Origin: Hemicentrotus pulcherrimus
Lineage: Eukaryota; Echinodermata; Echinoidea; Camarodonta; Strongylocentrotidae
Length of the DNA stretch: 64,000 nucleotides
Assembly: GCA_003118195.1 (NCBI GenBank)
Contig: BEXV01000339.1
Location: 83,936 to 147,935, forward strand
Reading direction: 5' to 3'
The translations under genes were made by a program, and so were the position numbers. Of this stretch, positions 1 to 12,166 are shown piece by piece (the stretch's first letter is position 1; each line of letters begins with the position of its first letter). The notes below the pieces were generated by a model. The model was not told where the DNA came from. It worked only from the letters and a program-made list of their open reading frames with translations, and did no database searches.

Positions 1-345
1 ACAAATATGCTATAGAATGATATGGGTTTGTCTGGCAGGTAAATGTACATGTGGATAATAATGTTTTTCAGAAATGATTTTTGTATTAGTTAACATCTTC
101 TACTCTTGGAAATTCTATCATAAATCAACCAAGTGAAAACAAAAGACAATTAATTATTTAAAATATAAACAGTAATGTATTAATCAATTATTTCTCAGAA
201 TTCAAAGTGGAAAACAAATTATATGTCCACTCATCCCATACTGCTACACAATATTATTTTTTTATTTCACTAGGGAGATGAAAATGTTTACCTTCCTTCC
301 AACAGAAAGGGGAAGGAAGGAAAAAAAGAGTGAATGAGAATCTAT

Positions 346-361
346 GAGAGAGAGAGAGAGA
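346..361. repeat. (GA)n microsatellite
   Basis: About eight GA units inside a longer purine-rich stretch (roughly 285-378). Confidence 0.9.
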
Positions 362-701
362 AAGAAACAGGGAGAGCAAAATGCTACCTAAAACTGTTCC
401 TCATCTTTGCAAGAGACACCATGCCGTAGCCTTAGGCATCTCCTAGCCCACAGCATTGAAAACATGGTGGAGAATTCATAATGGGTGAAAAGCAGGCCAA
501 ACTGAAGGCTCTACATAGCGAGCAAGCAGGCAGGCTAGAGAATCTTATCAATAGTCAGCTTTCTCTCAGGCTCACAGCAGAAGTTGCCCTCGGGCAAATG
601 CTGGCCTGGCATTGGGTTGCCCAACACACTAAGGTTATTAACTTCTAGGCCACCATGCATAAGAAAATCACTTATATCTGCATTTGCTACATCACTTAAA
701 G

Positions 702-790
702 CGGAAGTCCACCCTGATATTTAGTCGGTTTCAATAGAAGCAGAAAAATAAGACAAGCAGGTCAGTGCAAGTTTGAGCAAAAACCGATTA
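702..790 (+). repeat. Dispersed repeat, 'AGTCCACCCTGA' family, copy 1
   Basis: Begins GGAAGTCCACCCTGATATTT and continues with a TTTCAATAGAAGCAGAAAAA-type segment. Two other copies in the window (13778-13838 and 63916-64000) share the same order of AGTC(C/T)ACCCTGA, TTAAGTTG and AAAAGCAGAA blocks. Class unknown; probably a short non-autonomous element. Confidence 0.65.
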
Positions 791-3419
791 AAAATAGAAA
801 AATTATGATTTGCCCTGTACTAAAAAAAAATAAATATTAAAATCATACATTGATCCTAAATATAATTATGGCAATTATGTTTTTATTTAACCTCTGTTTG
901 AAAAAAAAAATCTATTCCATCATCATAAACTAATACAATGAGAGTTCATGAAATTTCTGTATGGAGCAAATTAGAGAGGAGCGCACAATATGCGTTAATG
1001 TTGCCAATTTGTGTTTCACTTGTGAGAACTTCAAAAATGTGTAACTTTCATTTTTTTCCCCCCTTCTATTATTACCGACCCAATATCAGGGTGAGCTTCC
1101 CCTTTTCATATTATAACATCTATTGGAGGTACATGGGTTTTTCTTTGTCAACAACAAACTATACAAAATAATAAATTTTTAAGAGGATAAATAATTTGGA
1201 TGCTTGACCCGAATCCATTGATGATGAATATAAAATGATTGATAAAAAGTTATAACAAAGAAACAAAAGCAATATCAATACACTACCTGTTTTAAAACTG
1301 GTAGATACCAGGTTTAAAATTATCAAATATCAAATTGAATTTTTTCATTTTAACTAAAAATTTGTAGGTGGAAAAGATTACATTACAGGGAAAAAAATCA
1401 ATTAGAGCCAAAGGGGACAGATATGAGAAACGGACAGATGTGGATGGAAACAAGAGGGAGGAAGTGTAGAAAGATACAAAAAAAAAAATAGAGAGCATAA
1501 GAGAAGGGAGAGGGTATGAGAAAGAGGAAAATGGAGAGAGAGGACAGTGGATATGTGTACACACGCACACACACATGCAGTTTATAAATCCATTTCTAAC
1601 CATCTAACAATATCACAAGCTTTATTAACAAAAAAGGTAATGGAACACATTTTTAATCCTATTCACTTAAAAGTGTTAAGACAAGAAAAATGAATAAAGG
1701 AATTAACAAAAAAATATATTTTGTGTATAGGGGATATTAAGAAAGCAGAGAGTTCTAGTGAAATAGATGGGATGAAAGTCTACAGGGCAGAGAGTATGGT
1801 AGATTGACAGAAGAAAATAGTGATTTCGGAGAGAGAACGGAGAGAGATTAATAAAGTGAAGACAAGGGAAGATTGGACAAGGCAGATGATTAGAAATGCC
1901 CAGAGCTATTTTGATTCAAAATGCACTAGGTTGTTATCTAGCAAGATCATTTTGTGATTACAACCCTCATATTATTATTCTGTTCAATACATGGGTTGAA
2001 TCACTCATAAATAGAACCTCCTCGGGTGACAAACATACCCCACCCTCCCCACTTTACACACACCCACACAAAACCACTCACTCTCACACACACAAACACA
2101 CACACACGCAGGCACGCACGTATGAACAGATAAATCATTTTCTCTGCATACAGGAAATAATGAAATGCTTGCCTGAATCAATATACATCCAAATATTCAG
2201 GAATAAACAATTCTCATATTTGCCTTTGATTAAATAATCCCTTCAAAGAATATGAAAAGAGAGAAACGTATAGTACCAGTAATAGAAAGTGACAATTTTA
2301 AACATACCAAAACCGAGATCGTCATTTCCCGACATGTGTTGACTTGAACAAATAATAAGTCGCATCTAAATCACACTTCATTCAGATATATATAAACTCA
2401 CTAAAAGAGATAAAAGTAGAACCAACATTCACCAATATTTAAACTTCAGATCATAAAATACAACTCACATTACAAGATAATGGCTTTAGGAATGTTTCTT
2501 TCATATCAATGTAAACTTAAAATTTATAAGTAACTTAGCAATGTAACATGTCAAAAAGTAATTCTCATCATTATTTTACCTTGAAATCACATCATCAATA
2601 CTCAACCACTTCAAGATTCTAGGTGCCTACCTGAATGTCCACCAGAAGACAATAATCTAACCATTAACAGGAGGAAAAAAAATCTTCCATCACAGTTATC
2701 TATTTTTCAGATCTTAGTTATGCAATACTTTGCACTCCAATTTCATAGTTCACCTTTGCATTGAAGGCTTCTAGATTACATAGTTAGGCCATCTCAAATA
2801 TCATTTTGTTGAGCCTGCTTTTCTACTCACTGCCCTCCCCAAGAAAGGAAACTGGCTACAGATTAAATCAAGGTGTTTCACATTTCTTAAAAACACTACA
2901 AAACTGGGAAAATTTGCTCTTAATATTGCTGAAAATGACCAGCTTTCAAGGTTGTGTGAGTGGTAACCATTTTGATCTTGTATTACACTACCTGTCAAAT
3001 ATTGTAACATTTATAACCTCTCACTTCCTTTCTATTTTATTCCTTTTCACTTCAAATTGTATTTTCTATAGTATACTTGTCTTGGTATTTCCTCCCTTCA
3101 TCTTTTTTGTAAGACATTTTTACTTTTTGATGATAATCATAACATCTGCATGCAAACTTTCATGAATTCTTTCTTCTTAAAATTAATATGGTTTTTCCTA
3201 CACCCTCTTTTCTAATATTTCATACTATCACTGATTTATTTTTTATTTTTTATAACTTTGTTTTTTCTTACATTTTTCTCATTTGCCCTTCATTTTCCAT
3301 ATGATAATCTCCCTCTTCTACTCTTCATCCAAAAGAAAACTATTTCTTATTCCTCACCTCCTTCCCCTTCTATATCTCTCTCTGGCGCACTTGTTATTCT
3401 TGTATCACTTCTCCCATCA

Positions 3420-3444
3420 CATTCTTCCTGTCCTATTTCACCTG

Positions 3445-3475
<31 letters not shown>

Positions 3476-3765
3476 TCTATTCCCCCTCCCCTCTCTCATT
3501 CGCTCTCTTGTTTTCTGTCTTCCTCCCCTCTCTCATTCGCTCTCTTGTTTTCTGTCTTCCTCCTCTCTCTAACTCCCTCAATTCACACTGTCTCTTCATA
3601 TTTTTTTTCTCCCCCTCTCCCCCCTCTCTCTCTCTCTCTCTCTCTCTTACTCTGTCCACCCTCCACTCTCTCTCTTTCCCTCTCTCTCCTCTCTCTCCCT
3701 CTCTCTTCTCTCTCTCTCTCTCTGTCTTTTTTGCTCTCTCTCTCTCTCTCTCTTCGTCTTTCACC
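3420..3765. repeat. Polypyrimidine (CT)n block with internal duplication
   Basis: Long runs of CT with interruptions. A unit containing TCATTCGCTCTCTTGTTTTC followed by TGTCTTCCTCC is present twice in direct succession near 3495-3565. Overlapping open frames in all frames here are a by-product of composition. Confidence 0.9.
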
Positions 3766-4449
3766 CAATAATCAGAGGAGTATATTGAGAAAGAGGGGTG
3801 AATGACAGAGGAGCATGTATTGGATGCCTCAGGCCATGAGTTTTAGATTGCAACACATAGCGCACACAGATGTCTTGCTCTTCTCTCATCTACCCCTCAA
3901 AATTGACAGATATTTTTTTCTATCACGATTATCCATGGAAAGAGAGAGAAAAAAGGCAAAATTTAAGAATTTGAAAATGGAAGATTGAATTGAACAAGTC
4001 ACGGAGGATGAAAAGGGGAAAATAAATGTAAGCGGTTGAGCAGTTTACATCCTCTCTACTAGATGGATAACTTAGGAGAGGTTACGCACCTAACCAAGCC
4101 ACACGTCCATGATATATAACTACAAATAAATATCTGTTAAATTGTACACATTAATAGACATGATTATTCATTTGCTAAGTTTATGGAAATAGTTTGTAAG
4201 AAGAAACAGAGGGAGTAAAATGGAGGAACATATACAGAAAAAATCAGAGAAGAAGACAATCCAGCTCCCTATAAATACAAATAAAGAGAGAAAAGGGGAA
4301 GGGATGTAAAGAACTAATTAAGATAAAATCAAGATTTTGATAAAATCAAGATTTAGAGAAGAACAAAGAGGATATTCAGCCTTTCATAGGCTGTAAAGTT
4401 CAGTGGCATGGACACAAGCAATTATATTTTCACGAGGGGGTTATCTATT

Positions 4450-5223
4450 TACAGAGCTGCAAACCTCACTTGATCAAAAATCCTATGATTTTACCATAAA
4501 GTCGTATTTTCAGAAAAAAATCCTATTTTTAACCGTTGTCTACTTTCCTACACAATATCACAATACATGTACTGAATGTACACTTCACATGTACTGCATG
4601 TTATTGCATATTCACATACACATGTTGTACATCGAGCACTAAAATTATCCTTCTTACTGGCTACAATGAAAGGCCATCTCGACGTATACTCCGATAGGAA
4701 TGTTTGTTTCCGAATTCCATATTCCGATTTCGATGTCATGGTCAAGATATTTGGATTTCATGCGACGATCATAGAATTATAGCGGAGCTCGAAGTCAGAT
4801 TCCGCACAAAACTCACTCGGCGGGTCCGTGTCCGTGATCGAGAGCAACTGCTGCTTGGCGGCTAGCGCTTCCTATCGCTAGCGCATAGCACCGACTGACG
4901 TCCCCGGGAGTTAGCTTGCTAGCTGCCGGTGAGGCGCACACGCGCGCAAACAGCTGCAGAATCAGAGCTAGTGCTATTGCACGCGCGCGCGCGCTCGCCT
5001 CACAACTGTATACACAGTACAGTTAGCTAGCTGCAGCAAATTACGCACGCACACGCAGTCCTAACATGTAACATTACAATGCCAATAGGAGAGACATAAA
5101 CACACGGAGACACATAATTATTTTTTTGATAAATCGTATTTTGTTGAGAAAAATCCTAGTGTCGTATTGTAACTGAAAAATCATACTAAATACGATAAAA
5201 TCGTACTATTTGGCAGCTCTGTA
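4450..5223. mobile_element. Putative non-autonomous DNA transposon, ends TACAGAGCTGC-like
   Basis: The left end reads TTACAGAGCTGC (4449-4460) and the right end reads GCAGCTCTGTA (5213-5223), forming an inverted repeat. Just inside both ends are related AT-rich motifs (AAATCCTA, TCGTATTTT, AAATCGTA). The core, 4780-5050, is much more GC-rich than the surrounding intron, with GCTAGC and CGCGCG stretches. It encodes no recognisable transposase. Family is not assigned. Confidence 0.55.
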
Positions 5224-5404
5224 TTTATCATCCCCAGTACAAATATATAATGTATGTGTGTGTGTTCATGCTAATGCTGAACACATTCTTTAGATTTCAC
5301 TTAATAGTCTTCAGTCACAAATACAATAAGGAAAGTGTATGACAATGTTGCATGGTTCAAAGGAGTTTTAGGAAAAAAATAATATAATGAAAACTTGATC
5401 TTAC

Positions 5405-5488
5405 CTTTCCAAACCTGGTTGCATATGACCCCGTTAACAGTGAGTGGAAGATGATTATGGTTTCGTCCAAATCCCAAACAAATACTCT
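5405..5488 (-). CDS. eya: eya coding exon: start of EYA phosphatase domain, DLDET
   Basis: The 84-base exon has acceptor TTTTTCACAG and donor GTAAGA, and encodes 28 residues in phase 0: [18 protein letters not shown] then [15 protein letters not shown] is the HAD-family motif I (DxDxT): the first Asp is the phosphatase nucleophile and the second the general acid, and both are intact. Sequence is near-identical to vertebrate EYA domains, so selection for catalysis is likely. The following exon, which should begin with the DPPTSVxLGLRMEEM-like segment, is not in the 5.4 kb to the left. Confidence 0.98.
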
Positions 5489-6377
5489 CTGTGAAAAATA
5501 GAACAAGATAGAAACATAATTTAAATAACAGAAATGCAACATTACAAATACTCTGGATATTGACAAATACTGACAAACAAACCCATCCATTTATTCACGC
5601 AAATAATGGAAGGCACATAAACCTGTTTGTGCGATAAGGAGATCTAAACAAATCTATCAGATAATGCATTCAGTCAACATTTGTGCTGAGTAAAACAAAT
5701 AGTTAATCATATGGGTCATGGACAAAAAACAATCAAACAAACAAACAAAATGTTACATATGGTACATGGTTTCATATTTCATCACAGGCTGTTTGTTTAG
5801 TTTTACATTAGTTTTAGAGACACAGCCGAGTATAGATTGGGGTCAAAAAAGAAATTGACAATGAGGAAATGTGACAGAAGCAGAACTTGATCAGTATGAT
5901 AATTTGGTCTTATTTATCCAGAGTAGAAACATAAGCGCTAATTCTGCTCTTCCTTCAGGCAAATGAGGCAATGTAATCATTATTGCCCTAGCAATGCCAG
6001 TTACCCTTAAAACCTATTATATTACACAATGGGCAAAGCATCCTATCTGAGCAAGGATTGAACCTGGAATGTCTTGTATGAGAGTCAGGAGCCTTCACTC
6101 ATATTGCTCCCACAATCCACTGAAAGAATTGTCTTTCTTGCGATTGGTTCATATCAAGTGTAGATTTCAACCTGAAAGGGAATTCTCTTTATTGACTAAT
6201 ATAATAAGTAACAGACATTTTAATGCCAATGACGACCGGCCTAACGCAATATCATGTTTCTGCATTTAGCAGAACATTGTAACCATGTACGTCCTTCTGC
6301 CAGCCACACAACTATCTAGAAATACTAAGCGCTTAATTGATAGCATGAATATTGAATAATACTGTATTGATTTTTAC
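5489..6377 (-). other. eya intron between linker and phosphatase exons
   Basis: The 889-base phase-0 intron separates the NNPSPPP exon from the DLDET exon. I see no repeat family or RNA gene in it apart from an AAAC-rich run at about 5735-5750. Confidence 0.85.
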
Positions 6378-6598
6378 CTCTAAACCATCTTCTGGAGGTG
6401 GTGATGGGTTATTTCTTCTACTTCTTCCTGCTGACTTGGTTCTATTACCATTCTTCGGACCTTGACCTTGACGCCCTCTTCCAATACCATTGGCTTCATC
6501 CAGTTTGATGGAGGCATCAGTGGTGAAAGTATTCTCAACTGCATGAGAGAGAGATGGAGTGGTGGAGGGGTCAGATTGTGGCGGAGTTGGGTCGACTT
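6378..6598 (-). CDS. eya: eya coding exon: linker with basic NNPSPPP motif
   Basis: The 221-base exon uses acceptor CTTATCTTAAAG and donor GTAAAA. It encodes VDPTPPQSDPSTTPS at its start, an acidic middle, a basic GRGRQGQGPKNG / RSRRNNPSPPPEDGLE tail, and ends in phase 0. The basic RRNNPSPPP..LE motif directly before the phosphatase domain is a hallmark of EYA proteins. Acceptor choice rests on phase: AAG at 6599-6601 gives a two-base start that completes the split codon of the exon at 12504-12663. The longer acidic/Thr part before the basic motif differs from vertebrate sequences. Confidence 0.93.
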
Positions 6599-7349
6599 CT
6601 TTAAGATAAGTGAGAAACAACGAGGAAAAATGCCATGTGATGGAGTATAATGGGGCATATTTTGCATTGAGTGTATGATAAATGTACATGTTTACTGAGA
6701 AATGCCATGTTGATGGAGTGTACAGGTGGATACAGGTGGATAAGTGAGGTAAATGTAAAGACTTTTCAGATGGTGCCAACCAAAATCAACTTGTTCATAT
6801 GGAGGAAAATGTATAAAAGGTTTAATAAAGCAGATAAATGAAAATGGGGCGGGGCAAAGAAAAGAAAGTGTGCTTTCTATTTGACATGTAAATTGGTAGC
6901 TGGATGTATTAAGTGAGAGTTCACCTTGTCTTTCACCTTGAAATGATGTCTGGTTGAGGAGGAGGTAAACAAGCACCTTGCAGGTTAGGAACCTCATCAA
7001 AATGCATTGCAATCTAATGCCGATAATTTAGACATCGACTGATGGGTTTAGGATGCATGTTCATGCACGCATTACCCAACACGAATAATGAGAAACCAAA
7101 GAAGGCTAAGCGCTCAGTGAGTTAACAACACTTAATGCCATGGATTGTAAACCTAGAAGAGCAGTTGATGAGGAACCAGGAGGGTGTCACCAGAGGCACA
7201 TCCTTTAACCTGTTGAATGCCATATCTTAAAATACCTATACATCAAACACTATACATACCTAGTGAGATGCAAGGCAAGTCAGCCTATGTGGTATGGGAC
7301 AGCAGGTTTTGTAAGCTGGTTATGTGTGCATTGCAGTGAACAATAAGTA

Positions 7350-7886
7350 CCGTATTTGCCGGCGTAAACGCCACAGTATTTTTGGGAGAGAAAAAATCAA
7401 AAAGTCGGGGTGCGGCGTATATATGGCGACAGAGTAAAAAAAAAAAAAATCAAGTCAAAACCAGCACAAATTTGCACATATGGGACTACAAATGGTACAA
7501 TAACTATACCACTATGGAACAGGACATTTCCACACATCTTACCAACAATTTTACCTTGCATTGTTGACATGAAGACGCATATAATCTTCCAAAAACAACA
7601 TCTGCCGATAGATCTTGATCAAAGTTCGTGCCAATGCATTGCAAAAGTAAAATAAGGGGCCGTTTAACGCATCCAGCTCGCGAAGTCGCCATTTTCAATC
7701 CATTTCAATGTATACATCACAAAAAAACTGCAAGCTTAGGATCGGTGCAGGATGGCCATGGGATCTAAGGCGCTGGTTTCAGCTCTCAATCTACCTATGT
7801 CGACCCGGGTTTGATCCTGACTTTTTAAGGTCAAAATCGGGGGTGCGGCCTATACAAGGGTGCGGCGTCATCGCCGGCAAATACGG
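7350..7886. mobile_element. Putative MITE with CCGTATTTGCCGGCG ends
   Basis: CCGTATTTGCCGGCG at 7350-7364 is matched by a perfect 15-base inverted copy at 7872-7886. Subterminal GGGGTGCGGCGTATAT (from about 7408) and GGGGGTGCGGCCTATAC (from about 7840) blocks are also related. Total length about 537 bases. A tRNA-like segment lies inside (7744-7820). The ends recall the CCGTATTT termini of hAT-type non-autonomous elements in other animals; assignment is inference and no clear target duplication was seen. Confidence 0.7.
7744..7820 (+). repeat. tRNA-Leu-like sequence (SINE head or tRNA pseudogene)
   Basis: Shows a box-A-like TGGCCATGGGATCTAAGGCG (from 7753) and a box-B-like GGGTTTGATCCTG (7807-7819), with the spacing and long variable-arm region expected of a leucine-type tRNA. 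The acceptor stem does not pair convincingly, so it is not called as a functional tRNA gene. Confidence 0.5.
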
Positions 7887-8349
7887 CATACAGATACAAG
7901 TAGATAAAATCAAAATATAAAAACTAAATTCAATACGTCTGTTCCATAAAAAAAAATGTATAATAGAACACTACAACAAGAATAGTAAGAATGGATACAT
8001 CTCCCTTCATGCAAAATGACCTTACAATAAAAGAAAACTATCAAGCCTTGAAACCTTTTTGGTCATTTTTGATGAAAATTAACCAGTAAACACACATAAA
8101 AAGGAATACCAATTTGTTCTCATCCCAAATATTATTGAACATACAGTAGTAACTTTACTGAAATTCAAATTCATCCAGCTATTTGAACAGTGTCTTCTGC
8201 CAGATATGCCTCTGTACATCTAGGTTAAACAGAAAACAGGTTGCCAAAGCAGTCACACACAGAGAGGGACTGTAGAGAGTCTCTCACCAAATAAACCTTA
8301 AGACAGGATACAATTTTAAATCATTCTAGGGGAGAGGGGAAAATTTGGT

Positions 8350-8740
8350 CAAATCTTGTGCATCTTGATGACAAGCTTCCTCTGGCCGCTAGCTTGCTTC
8401 ACTGAGGGCGACATGAACGTTATGGAGATAATTCCAATCGCCTCGTTCCTCATCAGCTCAAGTAGTTTGGCCCAGAGGCAATTGGCGCGAGGAGCGCTTT
8501 AAAAACCGTTCAAGAAACGGGGAAAGAGTATGGGAAGCGTAACCATAGACGCCAGATGAAGTGAGAGGGGAAAGGGATAGTCGGTCGGTGTGCAGTCGGC
8601 GAAACGACCGGTGTAAAGGTCTCTCTCGAAAGGTGAGTCGCAGATTGAAGTTGTTGGAGGGGGTCCCTGTCCTAGGAGCAGGGAGAACTTGATTTGGAGA
8701 GTGTTAGTGATATGCAGTGACCACTCCAATCAACCCTACA
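8350..8740. other. Less AT-rich intronic patch, possible regulatory element
   Basis: Base composition is clearly more GC-rich than flanking intron. It includes GCCGCTAGCTTGC, an AATTGGCGCGAG string (E2F-like) near 8480 and a run of mixed sequence without simple repeats. No start or stop structure suggests a gene. A conserved enhancer or an unrecognised repeat are the two readings. Confidence 0.25.
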
Positions 8741-9259
8741 TAGCACCATTCTTACCTACCCCTCTCAACCAGTCTTTAACTCAGTGAATACTGATGATCT
8801 ATCTATCATACGCTCCTTAACCATCTACTGCATACCTTTACAGACTTCACACTCCCTTACACACATTGAAATGAGAGAAAAGAAGGTCTCACCATTGTGT
8901 GCCTTTCATTACAAAAAAAAATAAATTAAAATTCACTTCTGTTTCTAACTTTCATAACAAAAAGGATGAAAATCAATAATCAAATAGATTTGTGTTTGGG
9001 TTTATCAGAATTTAAATCAAAGTATTTGTACATGGTAAATTGTAAACATAACTTCAATATTGTAGAGCTTGTGTCAAGCATCAAATATTGTTCAAGTTTA
9101 AATGCTCTTAAGAGATTGCCTTCAAGGAGTGGAAGAAAAGAGAAGAGGAAGGTAGAGTAAGGGTTATTCAGAATGAAATGATTATGAAAAAGAAAGACAA
9201 GTTGGAGCAAGATTGGGAGCTATAGGGGCACACAGACAGTGAATGGGCACAAGGTACAC

Positions 9260-9340
9260 AAAACAAGAGAGAGAAAGAGAGGGGGGAGGGGGGAGAAAGA
9301 GAAAAGAGGGGGGGGGGGGGAGAAAAGAGGGGGGATGGGA
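9260..9340. repeat. Purine/poly-G tract
   Basis: GAGA-rich sequence with a 12-base G run at about 9309-9320; low complexity only. Confidence 0.85.
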
Positions 9341-9504
9341 GAAAGTACAAACTTTACCCTATTTGAAGTTATCTAACCCATTTTAGTATAACAAATATTA
9401 TTACATTCCCAATTGCACTGCCATTCCCTGGTCAGCTAAGGACTGAGTACGACCATCAAGACCACTCTGATTCCACCACCGCTTCCATACCCAGTACATC
9501 TCAA

Positions 9505-9680
9505 CTGTTACCACTCTGATCTATAACCCCTACCCTACCAAACATCCAGACCTGATTCTATCACCCCTACCGGTACCCTACCAAAAATCTAGACTTGTTA
9601 CAACTCTGATTCTGTCACCCCTACCGGTTCCCTTCCCTACCAAACATCTAGACTTGTTACCACTCTGATTCTATTAGCCC
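9505..9680. repeat. Imperfect tandem repeat, TGTTACCACTCTGAT units
   Basis: TGTTAC(C/A)ACTCTGAT appears three times (about 9506, 9597, 9656), and CACCCCTACCGGT(A/T)CCC and CCTACCAAACATC(T/C)AGAC blocks recur between them. Unit length varies about 60-90 bases. Confidence 0.8.
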
Positions 9681-10256
9681 TGACACATATATAATGGTCT
9701 CATTTCAGGCAAGCCCTCTTATTATCCTGCTGTCGTTCTATTCAGTGCCACAAAGGTCATCTGAGGTCATCATCTGTTGCCCATGGGTGACAGGCGCAAC
9801 CTTGTGACCCATAAACAATAATGGTTGGGGTCACTCCACCCCTATTTCATTCCAACTTTAATTTCTGCAGGCAAATTAACTTTCATTCATTTGTTCATCA
9901 TAAACTTGTCTTCTTTCTGCTGTTTTCATATTCCTTACTTCCCCACAAAGGCACAATTATATATCTTTTAGATGCGTTTCTCAATTATCCATCTCCTCAC
10001 TCTGTTAGTCTGTCATCCTTTCATTTTTTTTTTCAATTAGCCTTATTTTTTTTCCTGACTATTTTGTTTGCAGAATGAAACTAATTTTTCTTACCCATGT
10101 TGAATTCATAACCACAAATATTTTGTACCAGTCATCATCCATATTATGTTTTATATCTTCAGTCCTACCTCTTCTCTTTCTTCCTCCTAGTATAATTCTG
10201 ACCTTCCTGGTTCGTTCATGATTGAAAGTTGATGAGAAGCTAACTCTCTATCCCCC

Positions 10257-10746
10257 TGTCCACACACAACATTTTTCGTGATTAGCTATACCGATTCGCG
10301 ATAGCGATACCGTTTCTCAATAGTTTTACAATGTAATATGTAGGTGTGGACGCTCACTAACGATACGTGGTATAACGAAACTAGTCTAATGAAACGCAGG
10401 TTTGGGCATCGTTTCGAACTTAAACTCGATAAAGAATCACGCCTAATCACGGACATTTTGTGTGTGGACAGAACTAGTCTAACTAGTGTAACTAACTGGG
10501 CGGGGCTTAATGTGACCTCGCGCGAAAGGAGACCTGACCTATCATCTCCGCTTCTATTTCATGCCCGCAGAACATTTCGCTGTAGAGTTTCAGGATTACT
10601 TTCTTCTGTGTGTGGACATCCTGGAATTTAAATGACGATTAGTTAGACGACATTTCTTGTGTGTGGACACTCTGAAATTCATACGATGATTCTTTATACG
10701 ATGATTCTTTATAGAGTTTCGCGATAAATTGTTTTGTGTGTGGACA
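10257..10746. mobile_element. TIR element, TGTCCACACACAA family, expanded copy
   Basis: Starts TGTCCACACACAACATTTTT and ends TTGTTTTGTGTGTGGACA, which are inverted repeats. Internal copies of the TGTGTGGAC terminus occur near 10346, 10460, 10610 and 10658, so the element looks like several nested or tandem insertions of one family. It shares long blocks (GTTTGGGCATCGTTTCG; GATAAATTGTTTTGTGTG) with the element at 61807-62012. No transposase is encoded. Confidence 0.8.
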
Positions 10747-10974
10747 CGCTGTATATAGCTCCAAGATATTCTTTTGGTACATATATCAGGGGCTGTTTGT
10801 ACAAGCTTCAATAGGCCGCTTTCTCTCATTCGCCCCATTCTCTCTGATAATACTATGCATTGAGTACCAGCAGGACTATAATTGTCCATAACATTTTATG
10901 GCCCAATTTTCTAGATTGTCCCTAATCCCCTGCGGAAAAAATTCACTTTCTCCAAGTTTAATTGAGTCTTTTCT

Positions 10975-10977
<3 letters not shown>

Positions 10978-11013
<36 letters not shown>

Positions 11014-11031
11014 TTCTCTCTCTCTCTCTCT
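10978..11031. repeat. (CT)n microsatellite
   Basis: Nearly pure CT run with two interruptions. Confidence 0.9.
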
Positions 11032-11954
11032 GCCATAATGGTAACATTGTATTTCTGAATACCCTTCCCTTTCAACTGACTGTAAGCTCAAATCCTTGGT
11101 TGATTCTACTTCCATTTACAGGTCAGGCTTATACTCATTACAATAGAAAATGTGCATTCTAAAAAGGAACAATAAACCAGGAGGAATCTTATAATTCGTC
11201 CAGTAATATTTGATACAAATGTCAACAGCTAAGCAATTTTTAATTGCTATTCTAGACACAAGTTCCTATGTTCAAAAGAAAAAGCAAAAACAAACAAACT
11301 GTAGTGCGATTTCAATCATTTAAAATCAGCCCTGCAGAAAAATCTCACACCTGTTTAAATGAATTTTAAAATAGTGAATAATTGAGTAGAATGGTGCGCG
11401 TCTCTTGACAAACACAAATCAATAACACAGCCTTTAAGAAGCTTCTTCCAAACCAGCAATGTGATGCGTCACATCAATTTCTACGACCTGCGAACGTGAC
11501 TTCACGCTTGTATTCAAACAACTAAGAAAACTAGAGAGAAATATGCAGTGGTTTAGCCCTGGGGGAAAGAGAATCATTCGGTCTTCACAGGAATGCATGC
11601 AGGAGACCAAGAAAATGACAGAAATTGGCCAGGAGGTAAAGGGATAAAATTGTCAAAATGGGGGAAAATACACAGTTTCGAAAAGCTACAGCCAGGCACA
11701 CAATGGTTATTTAAAATCATTTTAAAGATATCATTGTTTGTATCTATCATAAACTGAGCACCTAACTATTAAGCAGTATGAAAGGTTGAGTTCTGGGAAG
11801 AGGTAAAAAATAATATGTGAGTGTTATCATTGTTATTATGCAAGGGTGGAAGAACATCAGATTAAACATGTTCCCTGAAAAACATGGCTCTTTAAATGCC
11901 TTGATATTCTAAATATGGCATGTAAGATCATAACAATTGGGACAGATTTTTATG

Positions 11955-12166
11955 CCACATATTCATGTAGTTCCATATTCATCTTTCTGTGTACATTGCT
12001 TGTTACTTTACCAAAAATGGACAAAATTTCTTATAATTTTGATGATTCCAGAACCTTGAAGTACACTCCAATACTTATTTGCTAGATGATCAACCTTTTA
12101 TGATCAATTCCACGACACTTCTTTCACAATGCAATCGCTTGACCAGAACTCAACTTTATCTTTAAA
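11955..12166 (-). mobile_element. Truncated copy of TTAA-type TIR element
   Basis: In reverse orientation this matches the left part of the element at 37081-37451: GATTGCATTGTGAAAGAA, GATCATCTAGCA, GGTTCTGGAATCATCAAAAT and CACAGAAAGATG occur in the same order in both. The outer end (GTTTAAAGATAAAG when reversed, at 12153-12167) is a diverged terminal repeat. The inner half is missing. Confidence 0.75.

Larger units (their letters stand above)
1..5404 (-). other. eya intron (5' part), no coding exon seen
   Basis: I searched this stretch for the next conserved EYA-domain segment and did not find it, so it is treated as intron. It holds a GA tract at 346-361, a dispersed repeat fragment at 702-790, a CA-rich patch near 2040-2115, a long polypyrimidine block at 3420-3765 and a terminal-inverted-repeat element at 4450-5223. 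Open frames in the pyrimidine block are low-complexity and not coding. The patch 400-660 is less AT-rich than its surroundings but shows no recognisable product. Confidence 0.7.

Noticed and set aside
3258..3805. Several open frames of 60-162 codons on both strands
   Set aside because: All lie in the CT/GA block; their proteins are Ser/Leu or Arg/Glu dipeptide runs caused by composition.
1..5404. Search for the next EYA-domain exon
   Set aside because: No segment resembling the conserved LGLRMEEM...DLEECDQ region was found on the minus strand, so the exon is placed outside the window.
10344..10631. 95-codon plus-strand frame
   Set aside because: Lies wholly inside the TGTCCACACACAA element and shows no transposase motif.
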